This document shows positions 37,214-44,395 of a stretch of DNA of 64,000 nt, one piece after another. Origin of the DNA: Aquirufa nivalisilvae. GTDB lineage: Bacteria > Bacteroidota > Bacteroidia > Cytophagales > Spirosomataceae. The position numbers and the translations under genes are program-made. The notes below the pieces were generated by a model that was not told where the DNA came from, did no database searches, and was given only the letters and a program-made list of their open reading frames with translations. Location of the stretch: NCBI RefSeq assembly GCF_004307455.1, contig NZ_SEWX01000005.1, positions 1-64,000 on the forward strand. The letters are read 5' to 3'. Each line of letters starts with the position of its first letter. The first letter of the stretch is position 1.

Positions 37214-38144
37214 GCTAAAGAATAAAGGGTTGATTATTCGCTCCACGGGCTCTTGGTACGAGATTCGTTCGGAAGAAGGAAAGGTATATAATGGGCGTTT
37301 GAAAGGTAAATTTAAATTGAAAGGTCCTCAAACCTCGAATCCTATTGCTGTGGGCGATTGGGTAATGTATGAAATGGAGGATGAGGTACATCAAACGGTT
37401 TTGATTGTCGAGATTTTACCCCGACAAAATTATTTGATCCGTAAGTCGGTCCACAAAACGGGTCAAGGGCAATTGTTAGCCGCCAATATTGATCAGGCGA
37501 TTTTCATCATGACGTATAAAATGCCAAAGACTTCTTTGGGTTTTATGGACCGATTTTTAGTAACGGCCGAGGCTTTCCGAATACCGGTGCAAATTGTATT
37601 TAACAAGATGGATTTGCTCAATGAGGAAGAACAAGATCAGGTTTTTGAATGGGCAGGATTGTACCAATCTTTGGGATACGGGATTTTATTTACTTCCATT
37701 CCCAATAAACAAGGGATAGAGGAGTTTAAAGAGATGTTTCAAGGAAAAGTATCTTTGATGTCAGGACATTCTGGAGTCGGGAAATCTAGTTTAATGAATA
37801 TCGTAGCTCCCGATTTACATATCAAAACTAAGGAGGTATCCGATTTTGCTAAAAAAGGAGTTCATACCACCACCTATGCTACCATGTGGGAATTGGGGAA
37901 GGATACGTACTTGATAGACAGCCCAGGAATCAAGGAATTGGGGATTTTAGAGATTGAGAAAGAAGAATTGGCGCATTATTTTCCCGAAATGCGTGAACTT
38001 CTAGGCAAATGTAAGTTTAATAATTGCATGCATTTGTCGGAACCTGGCTGTGTAGTGCGAGAGGCATTAGAAGAGGGTGAAATAGCAGAGTCGAGGTATT
38101 TTAGTTATTTGAGTATGCTTGAAAATAATGATAATAGACGCTAA
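37206..38144 (+). CDS. rsgA: ribosome small subunit-dependent GTPase A
   Basis: A circularly permuted GTPase that checks maturation of the 30S subunit. The N-terminal OB-fold (1-75) is followed by the G4 motif NKMD before the P-loop GHSGVGKSS (permuted order G4-G5-G1-G2-G3), DSPG as G3, and a C-terminal zinc knuckle with the CKFNNCMHLSEPGC pattern. The length (312 aa) is normal. The start overlaps the waaA end by 8 bases, which suggests coupling. It is followed by the ROK kinase gene 13 bases downstream. Confidence 0.96.
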   Translation: MTELKNKGLIIRSTGSWYEIRSEEGKVYNGRLKGKFKLKGPQTSNPIAVGDWVMYEMEDEVHQTVLIVEILPRQNYLIRKSVHKTGQGQLLAANIDQAIFIMTYKMPKTSLGFMDRFLVTAEAFRIPVQIVFNKMDLLNEEEQDQVFEWAGLYQSLGYGILFTSIPNKQGIEEFKEMFQGKVSLMSGHSGVGKSSLMNIVAPDLHIKTKEVSDFAKKGVHTTTYATMWELGKDTYLIDSPGIKELGILEIEKEELAHYFPEMRELLGKCKFNNCMHLSEPGCVVREALEEGEIAESRYFSYLSMLENNDNRR

Positions 38145-38157
38145 ACCTAAAAAAACG

Positions 38158-39075
38158 ATGAACAAAGAATTATTATGGGGGATTGATTTGGGGGGGACAA
38201 AGATTGAATGTGCGGTTTTGGATAAACAGAATCCAAGTCAAGTAGTTGTAAGAGAACGCATTGATACTGAATCAGCTAAAGGATATGATCATATCATTGC
38301 ACAAATTAAGATTTTGGTTGACCGAGTAACGGGTATCATCGGCGAAAAGCCTAAGGCCATTGGATTTGCTACACCTGGTGTGTTAAATCCATTGACCAAT
38401 ACCATGAAAAATTGCAATACTGTTTGTTTAAATGGACAAGCTTTAGCTACGGATTTAGCCAATACGCTAGGGTGTGAAGTAAAACTTGCGAATGATGCGA
38501 ACTGCTTTGCATTAGCAGAAACCTTGTTAGGTGCTGTACAAGATGTTAATCCAAATGCGGAAGTCGCTTTTGGTGTTATTATGGGAACAGGAGTAGGAGG
38601 AGGCTTGGTGGTTCATGGCAAAATCATCAATGGCTTACATGGCATAGGTGGTGAATGGGGGCATAATATTTTGGAAGATGATGGCGATGCTTGTTATTGT
38701 GGTAAATCGGGTTGTGTGGAAACCGTTATTTCAGGACCTGCTTTAGAGAAATATTACGAAAAGCATTCGGGTAAAAAAATGAAATTGAAGGAGATTTTAC
38801 AGGCTGCTAAGGATCATTCGGATGCAGCTGCAGAAGCCACTGTTGAGCGTATGGTAGACTATTTTGGAAGAGCTATTTCCACATTAATCAATGTAATTGA
38901 CCCAGATGTGATTGTGATTGGTGGCGGCGTTGGTAATGTCGATTTATTGTACTCAGAAGGCTATGAGCGCATTAAAAAGTATATTTTTAATTCTAGAGAG
39001 GTACATACGCCCGTAGTTAAACCTAAGTTAGGAGATAGCGCAGGAGTATTTGGCGCGGCGATGTTATATAGTTAG
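38158..39075 (+). CDS. ROK family sugar kinase (glucokinase-like)
   Basis: A 305-residue cytoplasmic sugar kinase. The N-terminal phosphate loop GIDLGGTKIECAVLD (about residues 6-20), the catalytic Asp block ANDANCFALAE, the GTGVGGG loop and the ROK zinc site CYCGKSGCVE are present. Family members phosphorylate glucose, fructose or N-acetylmannosamine; this one fits the glucokinase-like branch but specificity cannot be told. The ATG at 38158 is used; an in-frame TTG at 38119 would overlap rsgA. It is the last gene of the waaA-rsgA unit. Confidence 0.9.
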   Translation: MNKELLWGIDLGGTKIECAVLDKQNPSQVVVRERIDTESAKGYDHIIAQIKILVDRVTGIIGEKPKAIGFATPGVLNPLTNTMKNCNTVCLNGQALATDLANTLGCEVKLANDANCFALAETLLGAVQDVNPNAEVAFGVIMGTGVGGGLVVHGKIINGLHGIGGEWGHNILEDDGDACYCGKSGCVETVISGPALEKYYEKHSGKKMKLKEILQAAKDHSDAAAEATVERMVDYFGRAISTLINVIDPDVIVIGGGVGNVDLLYSEGYERIKKYIFNSREVHTPVVKPKLGDSAGVFGAAMLYS

Positions 39076-39138
39076 AGGCAACCTTTGGGATACCAACTAA
39101 ATATGTCTCGGACGCTAGTACATGGGAATAATGATAAG

Positions 39139-39199
39139 GTCTGATTTCCGTCAGGCTTTTCCACCCAAATTTGGAGTGATAGGTCTGATTTTGTCAGAC
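39139..39199 (+). repeat. two tandem GTCTGA hairpins between the ROK kinase and the accessory island
   Basis: GTCTGA TTTCCG TCAGGC followed by TTTT (39139-39160), and GTCTGA TTTTG TCAGAC (39183-39199), two small hairpins sharing the AGGTCTGATTT left side. The first could be a weak terminator of the ROK kinase. The doubling, directly at the boundary with foreign-looking DNA, is unusual. Confidence 0.5.
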
Positions 39200-39208
39200 T
39201 TATAATTA

Positions 39209-39245
39209 GTTAGGTGCAAGCCTATTAAAGACAACTACAAGAAAT
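39209..39245 (+). repeat. degraded copy of the cassette-boundary repeat, left edge of the island
   Basis: GTTAGGT (39209-39215) fits the attC half-site GTTRRRY and is followed by GCAAGC. At 39235-39245 CTACAAGAAAT repeats exactly the CTACAAGAAAT at the left end of the boundary repeat at 42209-42219. The rest of the repeat is not conserved here, so this is a partial trace only. Confidence 0.4.
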
Positions 39246-39290
39246 AAAATTGTTAAAGACCTTTTTAGAATAAGTATCTTCATAACCAAA

Positions 39291-40217
39291 ATGGACAGCA
39301 GACAAACATACATATCAATAATTACTAAGAGAATAACCTATCTTCAAAAAGAAGTAGAGAACTTTAATTCTCTAAATTTAACTGATATCAACGTTTTTGC
39401 TGAAAACTTCTATCGAGACTTATTCAACCTACTTGGTTTTAAATTTAATAATACAAATTTTGAAAGTAATAATTTCGCTCATATAGACCTAATTGACACA
39501 GTTAATAAACAAGCTATTCAAGTTACCTCTCAAAATGATAATACCAAAATAAAGGAAGCGATTGATGGATTTTTCTCAAAACCAGAAAACAAAGAATATA
39601 AATTGCAAATATTGCTCATCTCAAAAGAAGCCAAAGATTACAAGACAAAATTTGGAAACAACTTTAATCATAAAGAAGATGTTTTAGATATCAAAAGACT
39701 TTTAGCAATAATAAATGACATTAATGAAATTGAAACGATTAAGGACATAGCAGATTATTTGAACAAGAATGTATTGACCGAGAGACGTAAAACAGAATGT
39801 TCAGAAGTTGAGACAATTATGGAGCTTATTAATTATCTTAGTTTAAATAAGAACAGAGTAATTATTGACAAAGCAGTTAACGTTGATCCAAAGAACAAAA
39901 TTGAAAATAGATTTAGTGAGCATTCTGACTACCTTAAGCAACAATATTCAGAATTATATGCTAAATACAATGGCGCCTTGGTTGAAGCAACATCAAAAAT
40001 TGATGGTGTAGAAGCCGAAATAATTTCAGATTTTTTGAAAGATGAAAGTGACATTATATTAACAAAAGAAAATAATAACCCAAAACTTGCTCTCCATTCA
40101 CTTGTCGAGTTATTTTATGGAAAACTTTCTTCTAATGGAGTTACGTTTGACAAACAGGCAATAAAGTTTTACCTACTTGATGAATTAATTAAATGCAATG
40201 TTTTCCCAAACAAATAA
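39291..40217 (+). CDS. SMEK-domain protein, probable ABC-3C effector
   Basis: A 308-residue protein. Residues about 5-125 match the SMEK domain: an N-terminal helix with ITKRITYLQKEVENFNSLNLTDI, then NVFAENFYRDLFNLLGF, HIDLIDTVNKQAIQVTS and a lysine-containing helix. The order Glu (AENFYRD), Asp (HIDLID), QVTS and Lys resembles the metal site of a restriction-endonuclease-like fold. SMEK proteins are encoded with the ABC-three-component (ABC-3C) conflict systems. The C-terminal half (about 175-308) is helical and not recognised. The two genes that follow, 3 bases away and then overlapping, complete the ABC-3C set. The gene is markedly AT-rich compared with its neighbours. Confidence 0.85.
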   Translation: MDSRQTYISIITKRITYLQKEVENFNSLNLTDINVFAENFYRDLFNLLGFKFNNTNFESNNFAHIDLIDTVNKQAIQVTSQNDNTKIKEAIDGFFSKPENKEYKLQILLISKEAKDYKTKFGNNFNHKEDVLDIKRLLAIINDINEIETIKDIADYLNKNVLTERRKTECSEVETIMELINYLSLNKNRVIIDKAVNVDPKNKIENRFSEHSDYLKQQYSELYAKYNGALVEATSKIDGVEAEIISDFLKDESDIILTKENNNPKLALHSLVELFYGKLSSNGVTFDKQAIKFYLLDELIKCNVFPNK

Positions 40218-40220
40218 TAT

Positions 40221-40460
40221 ATGTTAGTATCTAAAGACGAAAATTTAAAGACTTCTTCCGTATATGTTGCTTCTCTAATTTTGAAACAAATTCAGAAACA
40301 GAAAGTCAATAAGATTTCTATTTTCGAGGTATCTAAAGAACTAAGGAAACATAATATATCTCGTTATAGGCATTTATTTTTTGGTCTTGCATTTTTGTAT
40401 TCATCAGGTATAATTGATTTTAAAGATCCATTTATATACATCAAAAGCAAGAATGATTAA
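40221..40460 (+). CDS. ABC-3C middle component, small winged-helix-like protein
   Basis: A 79-residue protein. The sequence SSVYVASLILKQIQKQKVNKISIFEVSKELRKH, a central helical stretch YRHLFFGLAFLYSSGIIDF and a short beta end (PFIYIKS) resemble the small middle components (MC6-like) of ABC-3C systems, which look like winged helix adaptors between effector and ATPase. It starts 3 bases after the SMEK gene and its last 8 bases overlap the ATPase start (ATGATTAA). The assignment rests on size, position and overall shape rather than on catalytic motifs. Confidence 0.7.
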   Translation: MLVSKDENLKTSSVYVASLILKQIQKQKVNKISIFEVSKELRKHNISRYRHLFFGLAFLYSSGIIDFKDPFIYIKSKND

Positions 40461-42180
40461 AATTAATAGACTATACAGTGAGCCCGAAATATTCACTCCA
40501 ATCTCATTCGATTTTGGAGTTAATATCATTATGGGTGAAAAATCAGAAAAAACTAATAAGAAAATTGGCGTTGGAAAATCTGTGTGCATAGAATTTATAA
40601 ACTTTTGCCTTTTAAAAAGGATATCTGACAGCCGACTAAACCTAATACCCAAAAAAAACACTGAGATTCTTGATAGCCAAATAAAATTAGACTTTGATTT
40701 TAATAATAAGAAGGTAATAATCTCTCGTTCTATTAGTAAACCTGAGCAGGTATCAATTCAAATTGATGGAGATCATATTTATTTTGAAAAGCTTGATGAC
40801 GCTTCAGAATATCTTGGTAACCTTTACTTTGAAAAATATCCAGCAAACACCAGAAGACTGAGTTTTAGAAATTTATTACAACCAATAATTCGAGATGAAC
40901 GCTCTGAGTTTAAGGACTTAATAAAATGTTTTGATACTAACAAGTCTATTCCGTCGGATTATAGTCCACATCTTTTCTTTTTAAATGTAGGTCTTCAAAA
41001 ATACACAGAGATTAAATCCTTAAATGATGATTTAAAAAAGAAAAGTACTTTTTACTCAGAAACTAAAAAGCTTGTAACAAATAATAATGAAATTAAAATT
41101 CAAGACGCAAAAGCACACCTAAATGAATTAGAAAGCGAAGTTGGAAAAGTTAATAAGGCAATTGAACAGTTGAAAACCAATGAATCATTTGAATTAATAC
41201 AAGAAGATTTGGTGAAGCTAGAAGCAAAGTTAGCAGATTTGAGAACGAAACAACAAGCGATTAAATTTGAGATTAAGCAAATAGATTCATTTCCTAAACC
41301 TGAAAGTATAAATGAAAATGAAATTCAAATAATTTTTAATCAATTCAAGAAAGGACTTGGCGATTTAGTTGAGAAGTCTTTGGATGATTTAAAAGAGTTT
41401 AAAAATAAAATTGATGGTTTTAGAAACACAATTGTAAATGAGCGCTTGACAAATTTGAAATTTGAACTTTCTGAAATTAATTCAATTGTCAGGAAACTTG
41501 ATGAAGAATATGTTGAAAAGATTGCCTTATTGGATAATGGTGAAGTTCTAAAAGACCTTAAGGCTTCAATTAGAGTATTTAATGAGAAGAATAGAGAACT
41601 AAATAATTTACGTTCATTGATTCAAAAATATGATGAATCAGAAAGGGATAAGAAGAAACTTGAAGCGGAAAAAGCGGTTTTGATTTCAGACCTAGAAGAA
41701 GAGCTCTACAAAAATCGAGAAACATTAAAGAGTTTTAAAGAGTCTATCTTAAGCATTCACGAGAGAATAATGGGTAATCGTGAGGCGCACTTTGAAATAA
41801 AAACAACAAAAAGTCAAAGTGTTGTTGATTTTATAATGAGAACCGATGATGACGGTAGTCATTCTACAGAAAGAATGAAAGTGTTTATTTATGACATTTC
41901 ATTAATGTTGAATGAACATACACAGAAAAATCACCCAAGATTCTTAATCCACGACAATATTTTTGAAGATGATGATTCAATAGAAAAAAGTTTAAATTTT
42001 TTATTTGAATACAACAACAAAACGCCAAATGAATTTCAGTATATTGTTACACTCAATAGTGATTTGATTGAATCTGCTTTCAGAAACAGAAAATTACTAT
42101 TTAATGTTGAGGATTTAAAACAAGCTACTTTTACGAAGGATAATAGATTTTTAGGTATAAAATATAACGAAATCCAATAG
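40453..42180 (+). CDS. DUF2326-containing ABC ATPase of an ABC-3C system
   Basis: A 575-residue SMC/RecN-like ABC ATPase. The N-terminal part has FDFGVNIIMGEKSEKTNKKIGVGKS, in which the Walker A ends GVGKS after the long glycine/serine insertion typical of ABC-3C ATPases. A long coiled coil covers about residues 195-445. The C-terminal DUF2326 part has the segment DDDGSHSTERMKVFIYDISLM (signature region) and RFLIHDNIFEDDD (Walker B region). It is the third gene of the unit. ABC-3C systems are proposed defence or conflict systems in which the ATPase senses a signal and licenses the effector. The AT content and codon use differ visibly from the flanking core genes. Confidence 0.85.
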   Translation: MIKINRLYSEPEIFTPISFDFGVNIIMGEKSEKTNKKIGVGKSVCIEFINFCLLKRISDSRLNLIPKKNTEILDSQIKLDFDFNNKKVIISRSISKPEQVSIQIDGDHIYFEKLDDASEYLGNLYFEKYPANTRRLSFRNLLQPIIRDERSEFKDLIKCFDTNKSIPSDYSPHLFFLNVGLQKYTEIKSLNDDLKKKSTFYSETKKLVTNNNEIKIQDAKAHLNELESEVGKVNKAIEQLKTNESFELIQEDLVKLEAKLADLRTKQQAIKFEIKQIDSFPKPESINENEIQIIFNQFKKGLGDLVEKSLDDLKEFKNKIDGFRNTIVNERLTNLKFELSEINSIVRKLDEEYVEKIALLDNGEVLKDLKASIRVFNEKNRELNNLRSLIQKYDESERDKKKLEAEKAVLISDLEEELYKNRETLKSFKESILSIHERIMGNREAHFEIKTTKSQSVVDFIMRTDDDGSHSTERMKVFIYDISLMLNEHTQKNHPRFLIHDNIFEDDDSIEKSLNFLFEYNNKTPNEFQYIVTLNSDLIESAFRNRKLLFNVEDLKQATFTKDNRFLGIKYNEIQ

Positions 42181-42196
42181 CGAACAGAAGGCCAGC

Positions 42197-42328
42197 ACCC
42201 AACAGCACCTACAAGAAATTGGCGGTTCAGTGGTTAAATGAAGCTTTATGCTTCGTATCAAGTTCAGTAATGGCAGACAGTTTTCGTCTCCGAAATCGCC
42301 ACCTTCGCCAAGCCCCAAACCGTTAGTG
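42197..42328 (+). repeat. cassette-boundary repeat, attC-like, copy 1
   Basis: About 115 bp (42213-42328) closely match 43118-43213 in the same orientation, including TTGGCG, TTCAGTGGTTAAATGAAG, TGCTTCGTATCA and CGCCACCTTCGCCAAGCCC. The element starts with ACCCAAC (42197-42203, fits RYYYAAC) and ends in GTTAGTG (42322-42328, one base from GTTRRRY). It folds on itself: GAAGC-TTTAT-GCTTC inside, TTGGCG with CGCCA outside. It lies between the ABC-3C ATPase and higA. Confidence 0.65.
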
Positions 42329-42365
42329 GAAATGCCATGAAAATCGCGCGATAATTGGACCTTTT

Positions 42366-42728
42366 CTATGCGCTGTGGAGAAAAACTTCTGCAGGAATAC
42401 TGAAATAATTTTTAAGTTTTTGAGCCATCTTTAAAGTGATTTCACGCTTTCCGGAAAGAATTGCTGAAACGTGTCCTTTGCTTCCAATTATTGGCTCAAG
42501 ATCTTTTGCTTTTATTCCCATTTCCTGCATCTTATACTTAATAACCTCCAAAGCATCGAGCTCAGGTAATTCATACTGTTTTTCATCGAAATCCTTTACA
42601 AGAACAATCAATAAGTCCAACTCATCACCTTCAGGCGTGTTTGGTTCAGCATGAAATATTTCCATCAATCTCATTGAAGCCTTATTGTAATCCTCTTCGG
42701 TTTTTAATACTTTCCAGTTCATCATCAT
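42366..42728 (-). CDS. higA: HigA-type antitoxin, HTH domain
   Basis: A 120-residue antitoxin. The N-terminal half is acidic (HAEPNTPEGDELDLLIVLVKDFDEKQYELPELD), and the C-terminal half is an XRE-type helix-turn-helix (VIKYKMQEMGIKAKDLEPIIGSKGHVSAILSGKREITLKMAQKL). This domain order is typical of the Bacteroidota HigA antitoxin with its toxin encoded first. Three ATGs stand in tandem at the start; the first overlaps the toxin stop by four bases (ATGA), so synthesis is coupled. It probably represses its own promoter by binding the palindrome at 43071-43093. Confidence 0.9.
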   Translation of the reverse strand: MMMNWKVLKTEEDYNKASMRLMEIFHAEPNTPEGDELDLLIVLVKDFDEKQYELPELDALEVIKYKMQEMGIKAKDLEPIIGSKGHVSAILSGKREITLKMAQKLKNYFSIPAEVFLHSA

Positions 42729-43054
42729 CGTTTTTTATAGTTCAAGATTGAGATATCAAAATCAACCGTTTCTACATTAATTTTATCGTAATCTTTATGC
42801 GGTCCAAACCAAATTACATAGCAAGCTTTCTGAGTAAAATTTATTGAAACCACTAAACGGAAATCATTTCCTTTAATATTGAAGACAACTCTTTCATTAT
42901 TTACAACACTTGCATTTCCATAAATTTGTTTGAGCTCATTAAAGTTTTGAAAATCTAATTTTGAAAATTCATTGTACCAAATCAATAATGGCGTTTTTGC
43001 AATGGAGTATTTTTCGGTGTAAAATAAAATTGTCTTCTTTACCAGGATTTTCAT
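42725..43054 (-). CDS. higB: HigB-type toxin, mRNA interferase
   Basis: A 109-residue RelE-superfamily toxin that cleaves ribosome-bound mRNA. The start MKILVKKTILFYTEKY and the segments PLLIWYNEFSKLDFQNFNELK, RVVFNIKGNDFRLVVSINF and CYVIWFGPHKDYDKIN fit HigB. The ATG at 43054 is chosen because HigB begins here; the open frame further upstream passes through the promoter. The -7 box ends 5 bases before the ATG, so the mRNA may be almost leaderless. The toxin-first order with an overlapping antitoxin is typical of higBA. Confidence 0.9.
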   Translation of the reverse strand: MKILVKKTILFYTEKYSIAKTPLLIWYNEFSKLDFQNFNELKQIYGNASVVNNERVVFNIKGNDFRLVVSINFTQKACYVIWFGPHKDYDKINVETVDFDISILNYKKR

Positions 43055-43058
43055 GTCA

Positions 43059-43093
43059 CAAACGTAATCAATAGTTTGCAATTTGCAAACTAT
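43059..43093 (-). promoter_or_regulatory. higBA promoter with a 23-bp palindromic operator
   Basis: On the minus strand TTTG (43086-43089), a 19-base spacer, TACGTTTG (43059-43066): an exact consensus pair. The upstream half is a perfect palindrome with arms ATAGTTTGCAA (43071-43081) and TTGCAAACTAT (43083-43093) around one base. The palindrome covers the -33 element and spacer, the expected position for HigA repression. Confidence 0.8.
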
Positions 43094-43116
43094 TTTGTTT
43101 GAATTGAAATCCATGT

Positions 43117-43213
43117 AAGAAATTGGCGATTCAGTGGTTAAATGAAGTTTTGTGCTTCGTATCATGTTTGAAGTAAAAATCCGCCACCTTCGCCAAGCCC
43201 TGCACCGTTAAGT
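43117..43213 (+). repeat. cassette-boundary repeat, attC-like, copy 2
   Basis: A diverged, shorter copy of 42213-42328: the left 60 bases and the right 35 bases are nearly identical, the centre differs and is shorter. It ends in GTTAAGT (43207-43213), which fits GTTRRRY. It lies upstream of higB, on the side away from higA, and its inner edge touches the promoter of the toxin. The terminator of the next gene begins 15 bases later. Confidence 0.65.
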
Positions 43214-43225
43214 GAATGTCACTCC

Positions 43226-43266
43226 ATAAAAAAGCTCATTAGGGTCACTAATGAGCTTTTTTTATG
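43226..43266 (-). terminator. bidirectional terminator after the NagX-like gene
   Basis: AGCTCATTAG GGTCA CTAATGAGCT is a perfect 10-bp stem (43233-43257) flanked by six As and seven Ts, so it works on either strand. On the minus strand it ends the NagX-like gene at 43283. Confidence 0.85.
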
Positions 43267-43282
43267 GACTTCAAATCTAGTT

Positions 43283-44389
43283 CTAGACTTTTAAGAACCA
43301 TTTTTTACGGTAAAATACGTAGCAAATAATCCAACATACCAGTACAAAACTGATGGCATAAGCCAAAGAGCCATTGTACTTACCTAGTACAGGTTCAAAT
43401 AGGTGCCAATACATCCAATTGTTTGCCGAAGTAGTGCCATCTCCTTCCGCGATTTGCCATTTGTTTAATTGGATGGCTAGGAGCTCTGAAATACCATAGG
43501 CTAAAATCGAATTGGTACCAAAAACTAAGAAAAATGTATTAGCAAATTTCCTTTCTTTGATTTCAATCCACCAATAGATCAAGGCAATTAAGATAAAGTC
43601 AATGCCTGCACATAGAAGGACAAAAGAGCTAGACCATAGCTTTTTGTTGATAGGAAAGGCAAAATTCCAAATAAGTGCCAAGACAATTAGACCAGCTCCA
43701 GCGCTCACTAATGGAAATGTAACTTCCTTGCCATCTACTCTTCTTTTCTCTAAAAAGAGGCTCACTTGATAACCAAATAAACAGGTAGAAAAGGCCGGTA
43801 AAGTACTTAATAAACCCTCTGGGTCAAAGGCGATACCATCTCCGTGATATAAATGCGAAGGACCAAATAAGAATAAATCAAGCTTGCGGACAGCATTAGT
43901 TCCTAAATCAAAGGCTGCACCATGATCTCCAAATACAAGCATCAAAATCCAATAGAGTAATAGAATGGCCACGTTGACCCCTGTGAGCCATTTTTCCTCA
44001 ACAAGTAAAACAATGAAAGAAATGGCGCAATAGGAAAGTGCAATCCTAGGTAATACGTTGAGAAAACGCATGTTTTCTAAGGAAAAATCTAGGAATGGAA
44101 AGTAAAAAATGAGGTAATTGATTAGAAATAAAAGGACCGTTCTTTTTAAAATCTTATTCCTTAAGGTAGGAGTTAACTGAAATTGAAATGACTTGAAGGC
44201 AAAGCGCATCGCCACGCCTACCATGAATAAGAAGGATGGAAAGACTAAGTCGGTTGGAGTAAAACCATGCCAACTAGCGTGTTTTAATGGAGCATAGGTA
44301 AACTCACCATTTCCAGAGGTATTGACCAATATCATCATGGCTAGTGTAATACCCCGAAAAATGTCTAGGGAAAGAAAGCGTGTTTTCAT
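43283..44389 (-). CDS. NagX/HGSNAT-like multi-span membrane protein (DUF5009)
   Basis: A 368-residue membrane protein with about ten segments. The start MKTRFLSLDIFRGITLAMMILVN and the next helix FTPTDLVFPSFLFMVGVAM are signatures of the NagX/HGSNAT (DUF5009) family, which is linked to N-acetylglucosamine use in other bacteria. The conserved histidine of the lysosomal enzyme is replaced by asparagine in the N-terminal block (ILVNTSG), as is normal for the bacterial NagX branch. It is 6 bases downstream of the protease gene and probably in its operon. Confidence 0.88.
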   Translation of the reverse strand: MKTRFLSLDIFRGITLAMMILVNTSGNGEFTYAPLKHASWHGFTPTDLVFPSFLFMVGVAMRFAFKSFQFQLTPTLRNKILKRTVLLFLINYLIFYFPFLDFSLENMRFLNVLPRIALSYCAISFIVLLVEEKWLTGVNVAILLLYWILMLVFGDHGAAFDLGTNAVRKLDLFLFGPSHLYHGDGIAFDPEGLLSTLPAFSTCLFGYQVSLFLEKRRVDGKEVTFPLVSAGAGLIVLALIWNFAFPINKKLWSSSFVLLCAGIDFILIALIYWWIEIKERKFANTFFLVFGTNSILAYGISELLAIQLNKWQIAEGDGTTSANNWMYWHLFEPVLGKYNGSLAYAISFVLVCWIICYVFYRKKWFLKV

Positions 44390-44395
44390 GTAGGT

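Noticed and set aside
42197..43213. insertion sequence or composite transposon
   Set aside because: The repeats are direct, about 100 bp, without transposase or terminal inverted repeats; the cassette-boundary explanation fits better.
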